Positions 36,508-45,574 of a DNA stretch of 64,000 nucleotides are shown piece by piece. The notes beneath the pieces were generated by a model. That model was not told where the DNA came from, did no database searches, and saw nothing but the letters and a program-made list of their open reading frames with translations. The stretch lies in NCBI RefSeq assembly GCF_007748095.1, contig NZ_CP036287.1, forward strand, positions 3,410,001 to 3,474,000, read 5' to 3'. The position numbers were made by a program, and so were the translations under genes. The DNA comes from Engelhardtia mirabilis (lineage in GTDB: Bacteria; Planctomycetota; UBA1135; GCA-002686595). Every line of letters begins with the position of its first letter. Positions within the stretch are counted from its first letter, which is position 1.

Positions 36508-37134
36508 ATGAAGACCGAGACCAAGAAGATCCTCATCGATCCGCTGCACACGCAGAACCCGATCACCCTGCAGGTGCTCGGAATCTGCTCTGCGCTGGCG
36601 GTGACCACCAAGCTCGAGACCGCTCTGGTCATGAGCCTGGCCCTGACCTTCGTGCTGACCTGCTCGAACACGGCGATCTCGCTGCTGCGCAACAAGATCC
36701 CGAGCAGCATCCGCATCATCACGCAGCTGGCGGTGATCGCCTCGCTGGTGATCGTGGCCGACCAGTTCATGAAGGCCTTCCTCTTCGACGTCAGCAAGCA
36801 GCTGTCTGTGTTCGTCGGCCTGATCATCACGAACTGCATCGTGATGGGACGGGCCGAAGCCTTCGCCATGGGGCATCCGCCCGGCAAGGCGGCCCTGGAC
36901 GGCCTGGCCAACGGCCTCGGCTACAGCTTGATCCTGATCTACGTCGGGTTCTTCCGGGAGCTGTTCGGCTCCGGGAAGCTCCTGGGACACAACGTCCTGG
37001 CCAGCGTCAACGAAGGCGGCTGGTACTACCCCAACGGCCTGTTGGTGCTCTCGCCCGGAGCCTTCTTCCTGATCGGGCTGTTCATCTGGATCCAACGCAG
37101 CGTCGAACCGTCGATCCAGGAAGAGGGCAACTGA
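36508..37134 (+). CDS. nqrD: Na+-NQR subunit D
   Basis: NqrD is one of two related membrane subunits (with NqrE) that hold an iron-sulfur centre between them in the membrane. The 208-residue chain has six hydrophobic helices. Cys27 (LGICSAL) and Cys110 (IITNCIVMGRAEAFA) match in context the metal ligands known from the Vibrio complex. Its N-terminus KTETKKILIDPLHTQNPITL is typical of NqrD. It lies 24 bp behind nqrC. Confidence 0.96.
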   Translation: MKTETKKILIDPLHTQNPITLQVLGICSALAVTTKLETALVMSLALTFVLTCSNTAISLLRNKIPSSIRIITQLAVIASLVIVADQFMKAFLFDVSKQLSVFVGLIITNCIVMGRAEAFAMGHPPGKAALDGLANGLGYSLILIYVGFFRELFGSGKLLGHNVLASVNEGGWYYPNGLLVLSPGAFFLIGLFIWIQRSVEPSIQEEGN

Positions 37135-37135
37135 G

Positions 37136-37753
37136 ATGGAACTGATCAACCTCACCCTCAAGGCCATCTTCGTCGAGAACATGGCCCTGGCCTTCTTCCT
37201 GGGGATGTGCTCGTTCCTGGCCGTCTCCAAGAAGGTCGAGACGGCCATGGGCCTGGGGATCGCCGTGGTCTTCGTGCTGACCCTGGTCACCCCGCTCAAC
37301 AACCTGATCTACAACTACCTCCTGCGGGAGGGCGCCTTGTCCTGGATCATGGGGGCGGAAGCGGCGGCCAAGTTCGACCTGTCGTTCCTCGGCTTCGTGG
37401 CCTACATCGCCGTCATCGCTTCGGTCGTGCAGATCGTGGAGATGTCGATCGACAAGTTCTCGCCGAGCCTCTACGCAGCCCTGGGCGTGTTCCTGCCGCT
37501 GATCGCGGTGAACTGCGCGATCCTCGGTGCGAGCCTGTTCATGGTTCAGCGCGAGTACGGCTTCCTCGAGTCGATCGTCTACGGCTTCGGATCGGGCGTC
37601 GGCTTCTGGCTGGCGATCATCGCCCTGGCCGCGATCCGCGAGAAGCTCAAGTACTCGAACGTGCCCCCCGGACTGCGCGGGCTGGGCATCACCTTCATCA
37701 CCGCGGGGCTCATGGCCATGGGCTTCATGATCTTCGGCGGTATCCAGCTCTGA
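37136..37753 (+). CDS. nqrE: Na+-NQR subunit E
   Basis: NqrE pairs with NqrD as an inverted partner in the membrane. The 205-residue chain has six helices, and the iron ligands are expected at Cys25 (FLGMCSFLAVSKKVETA) and Cys127 (AVNCAILGASLF). The ATG follows the nqrD stop by one base. The glycine-rich VYGFGSGVGFWLAI segment is conserved. Nothing odd is seen. Confidence 0.96.
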   Translation: MELINLTLKAIFVENMALAFFLGMCSFLAVSKKVETAMGLGIAVVFVLTLVTPLNNLIYNYLLREGALSWIMGAEAAAKFDLSFLGFVAYIAVIASVVQIVEMSIDKFSPSLYAALGVFLPLIAVNCAILGASLFMVQREYGFLESIVYGFGSGVGFWLAIIALAAIREKLKYSNVPPGLRGLGITFITAGLMAMGFMIFGGIQL

Positions 37754-37799
37754 TCGGCGGCGGATCCAAACCCCACGCCCCGCTACCGAATCCCAAGCA

Positions 37800-39032
37800 A
37801 TGACCACGATCCTCCTCGGTGTCGGAGCCTTCACGCTGGTCGTGATCGGCCTCGTGTTCGTGCTCCTCGCGGCCAAGAGCCAGCTCGTCAACACGGGCAA
37901 GGTCAAGATCGTCGTGAACAACGACGAGGAGCACGCCCTCGAGGTCCCCGCCGGCGGCAACCTGCTCACGACGCTGGCCGCGAACAAGCTCTTCGTCCCC
38001 TCCGCCTGCGGCGGTGGTGGCACCTGCGCCCAGTGCATCGTCAAGGTGCGCGAGGGTGGCGGTGGCCTGCTGCCCACGGAAGAAGGCCACATCAACCGGG
38101 CCATGGCCCGCGAGGGCTGTCGCCTGTCCTGCCAGGTCAAGGTCAAGGACAACATGCGGATCGAGGTGCCCGCCTCGGTCTTCTCCGCGAAGAAGTGGAA
38201 CTGCACGGTCGAGTCGAACGACAACGTCGCGACCTTCATCAAGGAGTTCGTCGTTCGCCTCCCGGAAGGCGAGAGGATCGACTTCAAGAACGGTGAGTAC
38301 GTCCAGATCGAGGTCCCGCCCTACAAGTGCGACTACAAGGACTTCGTGATCCAGGACGAGTACCACGAGGACTGGGACGGCTACAACATCTGGCGCTACA
38401 AGGCCTGGAACGACGAGCCGATCGAGCGCGCCTACTCCATGGCCAACTACCCGGCCGAGGGCGATGACCTGATCATGCTCAACATCCGGATCGCCAGCCC
38501 GCCGCCCAACGCCCCCGAGGGCACCAACGGTGGCAAGGCCTCGTCCTACATCTTCAGCCGCAAGCCGGGCGACAAGGTGGTGATGAGCGGTCCCTTCGGT
38601 GACTTCCACCTGAAGGACACCAAGCGCGAGTGCTGCTTCATCGGCGGTGGCGCCGGCATGGCGCCGCTGCGCAGTCACATCATGCACATGTTCAAGACGC
38701 TCGGGACGGACCGCAAGGTCTCGTACTGGTACGGCGCCCGGAGCCTGCGCGAGATGTTCTATGTGGAGGACTTCGACGAGCTGGCCGAGAAGTTCGACAA
38801 CTTCTCCTGGAACGTCGCCCTGTCGGAGCCGAAGCCCGAGGACAACTGGACCGGGCACGTGGGCTTCATCCACCAGGTCGTGCTCGCCAACCACCTCAGC
38901 AAGCATCCGGCCCCCGAGGACATCGAGTACTACCTCTGCGGACCGCCGATGATGAATTCGGCCGTGCTGAAGATGCTCGATGACCTCGGTGTCGACCCGG
39001 AGATGATCGACCTCGACGACTTCGGCGGCTGA
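37800..39032 (+). CDS. nqrF: Na+-NQR subunit F (NADH dehydrogenase subunit)
   Basis: NqrF oxidises NADH and passes electrons through FAD and a [2Fe-2S] cluster into the complex. The 410-residue protein has an N-terminal membrane helix (4-25). The ferredoxin cysteines are C70, C76, C79 and C111, the same spacing as in Vibrio. The FAD-binding block is RAYSMANYPAE and the NADH-binding domain starts at CCFIGGGAGMAPLRSH. The C-terminus YYLCGPPMMNSAVLKMLDDL is standard. A 46-bp gap separates it from nqrE. Confidence 0.97.
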   Translation: MTTILLGVGAFTLVVIGLVFVLLAAKSQLVNTGKVKIVVNNDEEHALEVPAGGNLLTTLAANKLFVPSACGGGGTCAQCIVKVREGGGGLLPTEEGHINRAMAREGCRLSCQVKVKDNMRIEVPASVFSAKKWNCTVESNDNVATFIKEFVVRLPEGERIDFKNGEYVQIEVPPYKCDYKDFVIQDEYHEDWDGYNIWRYKAWNDEPIERAYSMANYPAEGDDLIMLNIRIASPPPNAPEGTNGGKASSYIFSRKPGDKVVMSGPFGDFHLKDTKRECCFIGGGAGMAPLRSHIMHMFKTLGTDRKVSYWYGARSLREMFYVEDFDELAEKFDNFSWNVALSEPKPEDNWTGHVGFIHQVVLANHLSKHPAPEDIEYYLCGPPMMNSAVLKMLDDLGVDPEMIDLDDFGG

Positions 39033-39062
39033 TCCGCGCTTACATCGAAGGTCGACCTGACG

Positions 39063-40175
39063 ATGACTCGCTCGACGGGGAGAGCCTCGACCAACGGGGC
39101 TCTCCCCGTTGGCGTTCGCTGCAGTCTGCTGTTGGTGATGGCCCTGGGCGCCTGTTCACCGACCGACCCCCAGAAGACCGACGCCGTGCACAGGGTCTCC
39201 GGCCTGTCGATGGGGACGAGCTGGAATCTCGTCGCCGTCGACGCGCCCGGCGGGGTCGGTGGTGCAGGGGTGAGCCAGGACGGGCTCGCCGCGGCCGTAC
39301 AGCAGGAGCTGGACCAGGTCGATCGAGCCATGAGCACCTGGAAGGTCGAGAGCGAGCTGAGTCGCTTCAATCGGTCGAGTGCCGGGGAGACGACCGACCT
39401 GTCCGCCGAGACGGCCAGCGTCGTCGAGCTGGCCCTCGACGTGTGGGATCGCAGTGGGGGAGCTTTCGACCCGACAGTCGGACCACTGGTGGACGTCTGG
39501 GGCTTTGGCGCCGGATCCCGCAACACGATGGCCCCTTCCGACGAGGAGCGAGAACGACTCCTGTCCCTCGTCGGCATGGACGGCCTCGAGCTCCTGCCTG
39601 CCGCGAACGATCGGCACGAGCTACGCAAGCTGCGCGAAGGGCTCCAGCTGGACCTGTCCGGCATCGCCAAGGGGTTCGCGGTGGACGAAGCCGCCGCTGC
39701 GCTGGAGGCCCTCGACCTGGCCGGCTACTTCCTCGAAGTCGGCGGCGAGGTGCGGTTCGGCGGGCAGAGCCCTCGCGGCGACCGATGGCGCGTCGGCATC
39801 GAGCGCCCGATGGTCGACGGGCGTGAAGTGGCCCTGGCGGTGTCGCCCGACTCTGGCGCGGTGGCCACCAGCGGTGACTACCGTCGATTCCGTGACGTCG
39901 ACGGTGCACGAGTCAGCCACACGATCGATCCGCGTACCGGCCGTCCGGTGCTCGACGCGCCGGCCTCGGTCACCGTGGTGGGGCCGAGCTGTGCGCGAGC
40001 TGACGCTCTGGCAACCGCCTTGATGGTCCTGGGGGCCGACGCCGGCCTGCGGCTGATCGAGGAGACCCAGGGCTACGAAGCCCTGTTCCTACTGCACGAC
40101 GGCGGGGCCTTCACCGAACGCCAGAGCAGCGGCTTCGCCGGAATGCGAGTCGAGCTGCCCGCGGCGACTCACTGA
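39063..40175 (+). CDS. apbE: FAD:protein FMN transferase (lipoprotein)
   Basis: ApbE transfers FMN from FAD onto threonine in the SGAT motifs of NqrB and NqrC. The 370-residue protein has a lipoprotein signal (VMALGAC, lipid Cys31), which places it outside the inner membrane where those threonines lie. Family marks are SGLSMGTSWN, DPTVGPLVDVWGFG, LDLSGIAKGFAVD, VATSGDYRRF and the SHTIDPRTGRPV block, with LATALMVLGAD near the end. It lies 30 bp behind nqrF on the same strand, as in many nqr operons, and completes the flavinylation machinery. Confidence 0.95.
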   Translation: MTRSTGRASTNGALPVGVRCSLLLVMALGACSPTDPQKTDAVHRVSGLSMGTSWNLVAVDAPGGVGGAGVSQDGLAAAVQQELDQVDRAMSTWKVESELSRFNRSSAGETTDLSAETASVVELALDVWDRSGGAFDPTVGPLVDVWGFGAGSRNTMAPSDEERERLLSLVGMDGLELLPAANDRHELRKLREGLQLDLSGIAKGFAVDEAAAALEALDLAGYFLEVGGEVRFGGQSPRGDRWRVGIERPMVDGREVALAVSPDSGAVATSGDYRRFRDVDGARVSHTIDPRTGRPVLDAPASVTVVGPSCARADALATALMVLGADAGLRLIEETQGYEALFLLHDGGAFTERQSSGFAGMRVELPAATH

Positions 40176-40249
40176 GCTGCTCGAGCCCGGCGCCGACCTC
40201 GCCCCCGGCCCCCACAGGTTTCCGCCGGGCGTCCGAGTTCTGCCGCCGG

Positions 40250-40441
40250 TCAGACGGCCTTCGGCGCGGTCGGACAGACCTCGCGCTTCTCGCGCTCGCA
40301 CAGGCAGTCCCCCAGCGGACGGCCGTCGGGCCCTCGACCGCCACAGGATCCGCTCAGCTTCTTGCCGCTGAACATGACCCCGACCGCCATGGCGAGGACG
40401 CACGTGCCGAAGAGGACGAAGGCTGCGATGAAGGTGGTCAT
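40250..40441 (-). CDS. nqrM: NqrM, Na+-NQR maturation factor
   Basis: NqrM is a small membrane protein needed to insert iron into the NqrD/NqrE site. The 63-residue product has one membrane helix (about 4-24) followed by the family pattern SGSCGGRGPDGRPLGDCLCE with cysteines 33, 46, 48 and a last one at 56. The ATG at 40441 gives the typical length. It is oriented towards apbE, 74 bp from its end, instead of being the last gene of the operon as often seen. It therefore has its own promoter, shared with the divergent lipoprotein gene at 40533. Confidence 0.9.
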   Translation of the reverse strand: MTTFIAAFVLFGTCVLAMAVGVMFSGKKLSGSCGGRGPDGRPLGDCLCEREKREVCPTAPKAV

Positions 40442-40532
40442 GGTTCGGATCCGGACTGGGGCGCCAGAGAATAGGACGTTCTGGAGCCCTTCGGAAGGTG
40501 TCGAGGTGGCCTGCGGCGTAGACTTTCCGCCC

Positions 40533-41630
40533 ATGTCTCGCGACCGGACTGATCCCCCCCTCGGTCGGCCAGGGCGCCGCCTGCTCGCGTCCCTGGCCCT
40601 GATCGGTGCGACCCTCCTGACGGCCTGCAACGGCCCGGGCAAGGCGCTCCACAACCTGCGCGAGCTGCATGCGACCGATGGGGAGATTCGACCCCAGGCG
40701 CGCCTGGTGAGCGGCTTCCAGTACCGCTGGAAGACCCTCTTCGGGAGCGAGTTCGAGTCGGCACCGGACGGCGATCCGAAGGTCAGGGTCGCGCGCCCGC
40801 AGAAACGGGCCCTGAACGAGCTGCTGACCCTGGCCGACTACGAAGGCCGCAATCGCCGGCTGGCGACCGCCCGGATCGAGGTCTGCGCGCTGCTGGCCAC
40901 GGCTAGTCGTTCGCAGCTCGTGCGTGAGCGGGCCATCCGAGTGCTCGGAGACGTCGCGCGCGACCTCGACCTCCCGTCGATCGTGCAGCTCCCGACGGGC
41001 GCCGCCGAAGGATCGACCACCGACGACCGGTCCCTGGTCCAGTCGGTGGCGGCGCGCCTGGCGGCGGCCGATGACACCGCTGCCATGGAGGCTGCCCTGG
41101 AGGCCGCCGCCGGCTTGGAGCTCGATCTGGAGGGGGCCCGCGCGCTCCTGCGCCAGGTGGGCGAGCTGCGAGGCCCGGCGGTCCGGGGCGCCGAGGAGCC
41201 CCTGGATGCCCTGACCCTTGCCCTGGAACGCCGCTGCGTGGCCCTTGCCTTGGGTCTCGCCGTCCGCGATCCACGGGAGTGGGTCCGCGCGGCGGCCGTC
41301 GAGGAGGCGTTGACCTTCGACCCGAGCCTGACCCACGAGATCCTCTCGGCCGCGATCGAGTCCCAGGCCCTGCGACTGATCGAGGTCTGCATGCGGCACC
41401 TGGCGAGCGTCGGACCCTCCGAGGACCACCCCCAGGAGGCCTGGTTCGAGCTCGCGGTGCGCGCGCTCGACCAGGGCGTGAACTTCCAGGACGGGCCCGT
41501 GATCGTCGCCTCTTGCGCCGCCCTGACGCGCCTGGCCCCGGTTCAGCTCGAAACCCTGCGAGCCGAAGAGTGGCTGATGTGGTTCGAGGACTATCGCGCG
41601 GGAGTGCCGGCCCCCGGAGTCGATCGATGA
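40533..41630 (+). CDS. HEAT-like repeat lipoprotein of unknown function
   Basis: The 365-residue protein has a lipoprotein signal ending LIGATLLTAC (lipid Cys32). The mature part is an array of helical pairs (for example RLATARIEVCALLATASRSQ and REWVRAAAVEEALTFDPSLT) that resembles HEAT/armadillo scaffolds, used for protein contacts. No active site is seen. Its end overlaps the ATG of the following membrane protein by 4 nt (ATGA), which suggests the two act together. Confidence 0.68.
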   Translation: MSRDRTDPPLGRPGRRLLASLALIGATLLTACNGPGKALHNLRELHATDGEIRPQARLVSGFQYRWKTLFGSEFESAPDGDPKVRVARPQKRALNELLTLADYEGRNRRLATARIEVCALLATASRSQLVRERAIRVLGDVARDLDLPSIVQLPTGAAEGSTTDDRSLVQSVAARLAAADDTAAMEAALEAAAGLELDLEGARALLRQVGELRGPAVRGAEEPLDALTLALERRCVALALGLAVRDPREWVRAAAVEEALTFDPSLTHEILSAAIESQALRLIEVCMRHLASVGPSEDHPQEAWFELAVRALDQGVNFQDGPVIVASCAALTRLAPVQLETLRAEEWLMWFEDYRAGVPAPGVDR

Positions 41631-42841
41631 GCCAACCCGCCACCGGCGCCAAGCGTTGGCTGCGTTGGGCCCAGCCGATCGTCGGGGCTCTGATCCTGGC
41701 TTTCGTGGCCTCACGTCTGCCCTGGAGCGACCAACTCGTGCTGACCGCCGCGGACAAGACGGAGCACGTCCTCGCTGGCGAACTCGAGGGGGACTGGAAG
41801 GCCGGCGATGGTGACGGCGTGGTGGCGACCTTTCGCCCCACGGAGCGTCCCGGCTCGCTGGGCACGCCCTGGTCCCCCCAGGCTGCCTACGAGCTCACCT
41901 GGACCGGCGAGCGTTGGGAGGCCCAGGGCCAACCCGTCGAGCTCCGGCCGAGCATGCCGCGGGTCTTCGCCGACCTGAATCCCTACGGCCTGCTGGTCGC
42001 GATGGGCTGCTTCTTCGTCGCGCTGATCTGTGGCGTCACGCGCTGGTGGCGCCTCTTGAACCTCGCCGGCTGCGTCGTGCGCTGGTGGGACACCTTCCGC
42101 CTGACCTTCCTGGGCCTGTTCTTCAACATGGTCGTCCCCGGACTGACCGGGGGCGATCTGATCAAGGCCGTCCTGGTCGTGCGCGAGAACCCCAAGAAGC
42201 GCGCCGATGCGTTGGTCTCGGTGTTCGTCGATCGGATCCTCGGCCTCGGTACCTTGGCCGCCCTGGCCGCCGTGGTGATCTTCGTCATCGGCGGCCCCTT
42301 CGCGCCGCTCAAGACACCGATCAGCGTGGTCCTCGCGATCATGGTGCTCGGAGCGCTGACCTACGTGAACCCGACCCTTCGTCGCTTGGTGCGCTTCGAC
42401 GCGTTGATGGCCAAGCTGCCGCTGGGGGAGAAGTTCAAACAGCTCGACGACGCGGTCGTGTTCTACACCGGTCACCCGCTCGAGCTGCTGTTCGCGATCG
42501 CACTCTCCCTGGGTAACCATTTCGGCGCGATCAGTGGGGTGATGGCCCTCTCGATCGCGTTCGGCATGCCCCTGGCCGCAATCGGGTTCTGGGACTACGT
42601 GGCCATCGTGCCCGTGGCGAACATCGTCAGTTCCCTGCCGATCGCACCCGGCGGATGGGGGCTGGGGGAGGCCGTGTACGGCTACCTCTACAAGCTGATG
42701 GGCCAGAGCATCGCCATCGGCGTGGCGGTCAGCGTCACCTTCCGGCTGTGTCAGATCCTGCTGGGCCTGATCGGGGGGCTGTACCTCCTGCGACCGGGCG
42801 CCAGCGACGAGGTGCACCAGGCCGAGGCCGAGCTGCTCTGA
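41627..42841 (+). CDS. Lysylphosphatidylglycerol-synthase-like membrane protein (UPF0104)
   Basis: The 404-residue protein carries the integral-membrane domain of the LPG_synthase_TM/UPF0104 family: RWWRLLNLAGCVVRWWDTFR, LTFLGLFFNMVVPGLTGGDL, VFVDRILGLGTLAAL, IVPVANIVSSLPIAPGGWGL. About nine helices follow an N-terminal helix and a 90-residue soluble insert (about 35-115), which is unusual. Family members flip or transfer lipids or act as glycosyl/aminoacyl-lipid translocases; the soluble MprF synthase domain is absent. It is coupled to the HEAT lipoprotein gene. The specific substrate is unknown. Confidence 0.8.
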   Translation: MSQPATGAKRWLRWAQPIVGALILAFVASRLPWSDQLVLTAADKTEHVLAGELEGDWKAGDGDGVVATFRPTERPGSLGTPWSPQAAYELTWTGERWEAQGQPVELRPSMPRVFADLNPYGLLVAMGCFFVALICGVTRWWRLLNLAGCVVRWWDTFRLTFLGLFFNMVVPGLTGGDLIKAVLVVRENPKKRADALVSVFVDRILGLGTLAALAAVVIFVIGGPFAPLKTPISVVLAIMVLGALTYVNPTLRRLVRFDALMAKLPLGEKFKQLDDAVVFYTGHPLELLFAIALSLGNHFGAISGVMALSIAFGMPLAAIGFWDYVAIVPVANIVSSLPIAPGGWGLGEAVYGYLYKLMGQSIAIGVAVSVTFRLCQILLGLIGGLYLLRPGASDEVHQAEAELL

Positions 42842-43026
42842 AGGATCTGAGCTGATCTGACGGACCCGAGCTGCTCTGACGGACACCGGGGCAACCACGC
42901 CTTGGCGCGCTCCGGCGAGACGGTTCTAATGCCCCTCCCCAACCCGGCCATGGACGGGATCGGCCGGCCTCGCGCCGGGCGCCCGGACGAGTCGAATCCC
43001 CCTCCACCCGCTGCCCTCCCCAAGTC

Positions 43027-43926
43027 ATGTCCCTGCTAGTCATCGGCACTCTGGCCTTCGACGACGTCGAGACTCCCTACGCCAAGCGCGATGACGCGCT
43101 GGGCGGCTCGGCCACCTTCTTCGCCGTCTCTTCTAGCTTCTTCGGGCCGGTGCGGCTGGTCGGGGTCGTGGGGCAGGACTTCCCCGATGCGATCCTGGCC
43201 AGGCTGCGCGACCGCTCGATCTGCACCGAGGGCGTGGAGATCGCCGAGGGCAAGACCTTCCGCTGGGGCGGCCGCTACGAGGCGGATTGGAACACCCGCC
43301 ATACGTTGAAGACCGAGCTCAACGTCTTCGAACACTTCGATCCCAAGGTTCCCAGCGACTACTGCGGGTCGGACTTCGTGTTCCTGGCCAACGCTGCACC
43401 CGCGGTGCAGATGAAGGCCCTGGCCCAGTGCACCAAGCCGCGCCTCGTCATGGCCGACACCATGAACCTGTGGATCGACATCGCCCGCGACGAGCTGGTC
43501 GAGCTCTTGGGCAAGGTCGACGGACTGGTTCTCAACGATGAGGAGGCGCGCATGCTCTCGGGCGAGCGACACCTGATCTCGGCCGCGCGCAAGGTGCTCG
43601 AGATGGGGCCCAAGTTCGTGGTCCTCAAGAAGGGCGAGCACGGCGCGTTCCTGATCAGTGAGGACGCCCACTACGCGATCCCCGCTTACCCCGTCGACGA
43701 AGTCGTCGATCCCACGGGCGCCGGTGACAGCTTCGCCGGGGGCTTCATGGGGTACCTGGCCGCGGCCCAGGACACGAGTGCGGCGACCCTCAAGCGGGCC
43801 ATGCTCTACGGCACGGTCACGGCGTCGTTCTGTGTCGAGGGCTTCAGCATCGATCGGCTCGAGGCCTGCGACCGGGGCGCCATCGAGCGGCGCTTCAACG
43901 AGTTCCACTCGATCGTCTCGCTCTGA
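43027..43926 (+). CDS. PfkB-family sugar/nucleoside kinase
   Basis: The 299-residue protein opens with VIGTLAFDDVETP and GGSATFFAVSSSFFG and has the PfkB family signature 2 at DPTGAGDSFAGGFMGYLAAA, whose aspartate is the catalytic base. A GLVLNDEEARMLSG segment is also typical. Family members phosphorylate sugars or nucleosides with ATP. The acceptor cannot be read; ribokinase- or adenosine-kinase-like activity are both possible. The N-terminal glycine-rich substrate site is intact. It stands alone, 185 bp behind the membrane protein and 322 bp before recA. Confidence 0.85.
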   Translation: MSLLVIGTLAFDDVETPYAKRDDALGGSATFFAVSSSFFGPVRLVGVVGQDFPDAILARLRDRSICTEGVEIAEGKTFRWGGRYEADWNTRHTLKTELNVFEHFDPKVPSDYCGSDFVFLANAAPAVQMKALAQCTKPRLVMADTMNLWIDIARDELVELLGKVDGLVLNDEEARMLSGERHLISAARKVLEMGPKFVVLKKGEHGAFLISEDAHYAIPAYPVDEVVDPTGAGDSFAGGFMGYLAAAQDTSAATLKRAMLYGTVTASFCVEGFSIDRLEACDRGAIERRFNEFHSIVSL

Positions 43927-44248
43927 GCGGCGGGGACCACCTGCGCTCCAGCCTCGGGTCTCGACCATCACCAGGTCGTCGGCCCAGGGCCGGACCCGGG
44001 CCGGGACTTGGAAGCGGGGCCCTGGAGGGCCGGCGGCGGGGCGGAAGAACTCGCCAATCGGGGTGCAACCGGCGGCGGCCCCGACCGTCCACCTCTTGGC
44101 ACCCCTTTCCGGGCGGTTCGGATTTTGTTCGGCTCGGCCTTGGATCCGGCCCCCGCAGGGTCCTATCCTCCCTCCAGGCAGTCGTGAGGCGCACCGAAGT
44201 CCGGTCAAAGCGCTCCCACCGCCCAACCACTAGCCGAGAGATTCGCAG
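43927..44248 (+). promoter_or_regulatory. Region upstream of recA with a candidate sigma-70 promoter
   Basis: No gene is seen in these 322 bp. A possible promoter has -35 TTGGAT (44140-44145), an 18-bp spacer and -10 TATCCT (44164-44169), 79 bp before the recA start. No Gram-positive (GAAC-N4-GTTC) or E. coli-type LexA box is visible, so damage control of recA, if it exists, uses another operator. Confidence 0.35.
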
Positions 44249-45574
44249 ATGACCACTCGCTCGAAGGCCGACGCGGCCGCAGCCAAGCAGCAAGACAAGC
44301 AGTTGGAGCAGCGCAACAAGGCGCTGGAAGCGGCCATGGCCGACATCTCCAAGGCCTATGGGACCGGCGCAATCATGCGCATGGGGGCAGGCACTCAGAT
44401 CAAGGCGATCGAGGGCATCTCCTCCGGGTCCCTGGCCCTCGACATCGGTCTCGGCGGCAAGGGCTTCCCCAAGGGACGGATCGTCGAGGTCTTCGGCCCC
44501 GAGAGCTCGGGCAAGACGACCTTGAGTCTGCATGTGATCGCCAACTCTCAGAAGTCGGGCGGGATCTGCGCCTTCGTCGACGCGGAGCACGCCATGGACC
44601 CGGCGTACGCGCGCCGTCTCGGGGTCAAGCTCGATGACCTGTTGGTCAGTCAGCCCGACACCGGTGAGCAGGCCCTCGAGATCGTCGAGACCCTGGTGCG
44701 GTCCAATGCGGTCGACGTCATCGTGATCGACTCCGTGGCTGCCCTGGTGCCGCGGGCGGAGATCGAGGGCGAGATGGGAGATGCCTTCGTCGGCCTCCAC
44801 GCGCGCCTCATGAGCCAGGCGCTGCGGAAGCTGACCGCCGCCATCTCCCGCTCGGACTGCCTGGTGATCTTCATCAACCAGATCCGCGAGAAGATCGGGG
44901 TGATGTTCGGGAGCCCCGAGACCACCACCGGCGGTCGCGCACTCAAGTTCTACTCGTCGGTCCGCTGTGACATCCGGCGCATCGGCCAGATCAAGGAAGG
45001 CGAGACCGTCGTCGGCAACCGCACGAAGGTGACCGTGGTCAAGAACAAGGTCGCGCCGCCCTTCCGCAAGGTCGAGTTCGAGATCCTCTACAACCGTGGC
45101 ATCAGCCTCGAGGGCGAACTGCTCGAGCTGGGCATGAACGAGGGAATGATCGTCAAGTCCGGCACCTGGTTCTCCTACAAGCACCCGACCCAAGGCGAGA
45201 TCCGCCTGGGCCAGGGTCGGGAGAAGGCGCGCCAGTTCATGATCGACAACCCGGACCTGCGCGACGAGTTGGACCAGTTCCTGCGCGAGAAGCTGATCAC
45301 CAAGCCCCTCGAGGAGCAGCAAGAGCGGGACTCGATGGAGAGCGATGCACGTCTCGCCGCGGAAGGGCGAGCCGCTGAGCGCAGCGCATCTGCGAACGCC
45401 GCAGCAAGCAGCGCCGCAGCAAGCAGCGCCGAGTCGGCTGACGGTGAGTCGGCTGACGGTGAGTCGGCTGACGGTGAGTCGGCTGACGGTGAGTCGGCCG
45501 AGGACTCCGACGAGTCTGCGCCGACGACGGCTTCTGGCCGCAACGGCCGCGCAGCGGCTGCCGCCAAGGCCTGA
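44249..45574 (+). CDS. recA: Recombinase RecA with repeat-bearing acidic tail
   Basis: RecA forms ATP-dependent filaments on single-stranded DNA for strand exchange and SOS signalling. The core (about 15-355) is complete: Walker A GPESSGKT (83-90), VDAEHAMDPAYARRLGV, IDSVAALVPRAEIEGEMGD, NQIREKIGVMFGSPETTTGG (loop L2), KVAPPFRKVEFEI. The protein has 441 residues, about 90 more than E. coli. The extra C-terminus is alanine/serine-rich (AAASSAAASSAESADGE), with four tandem ADGES-type repeats encoded by 15-bp units, then SAEDSDESAP and a basic end GRNGRAAAAAKA. RecA tails tune DNA binding, so repeat number could matter. alaS follows without a recX between. Confidence 0.97.
   Translation: MTTRSKADAAAAKQQDKQLEQRNKALEAAMADISKAYGTGAIMRMGAGTQIKAIEGISSGSLALDIGLGGKGFPKGRIVEVFGPESSGKTTLSLHVIANSQKSGGICAFVDAEHAMDPAYARRLGVKLDDLLVSQPDTGEQALEIVETLVRSNAVDVIVIDSVAALVPRAEIEGEMGDAFVGLHARLMSQALRKLTAAISRSDCLVIFINQIREKIGVMFGSPETTTGGRALKFYSSVRCDIRRIGQIKEGETVVGNRTKVTVVKNKVAPPFRKVEFEILYNRGISLEGELLELGMNEGMIVKSGTWFSYKHPTQGEIRLGQGREKARQFMIDNPDLRDELDQFLREKLITKPLEEQQERDSMESDARLAAEGRAAERSASANAAASSAAASSAESADGESADGESADGESADGESAEDSDESAPTTASGRNGRAAAAAKA
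45431..45490 (+). repeat. Four perfect 15-bp tandem repeats within recA
   Basis: GAGTCGGCTGACGGT is present four times exactly, then as a partial copy GAGTCGGCC. Each unit adds ESADG to the RecA tail in frame. Just upstream, another 15-bp unit (GCCGCAGCAAGCAGC) is duplicated, so the tail has grown by two separate repeat expansions. Confidence 0.95.

Noticed and set aside
43927..44248. LexA box before recA
   Set aside because: No GAAC-N4-GTTC or CTG-N10-CAG site of convincing quality is present.
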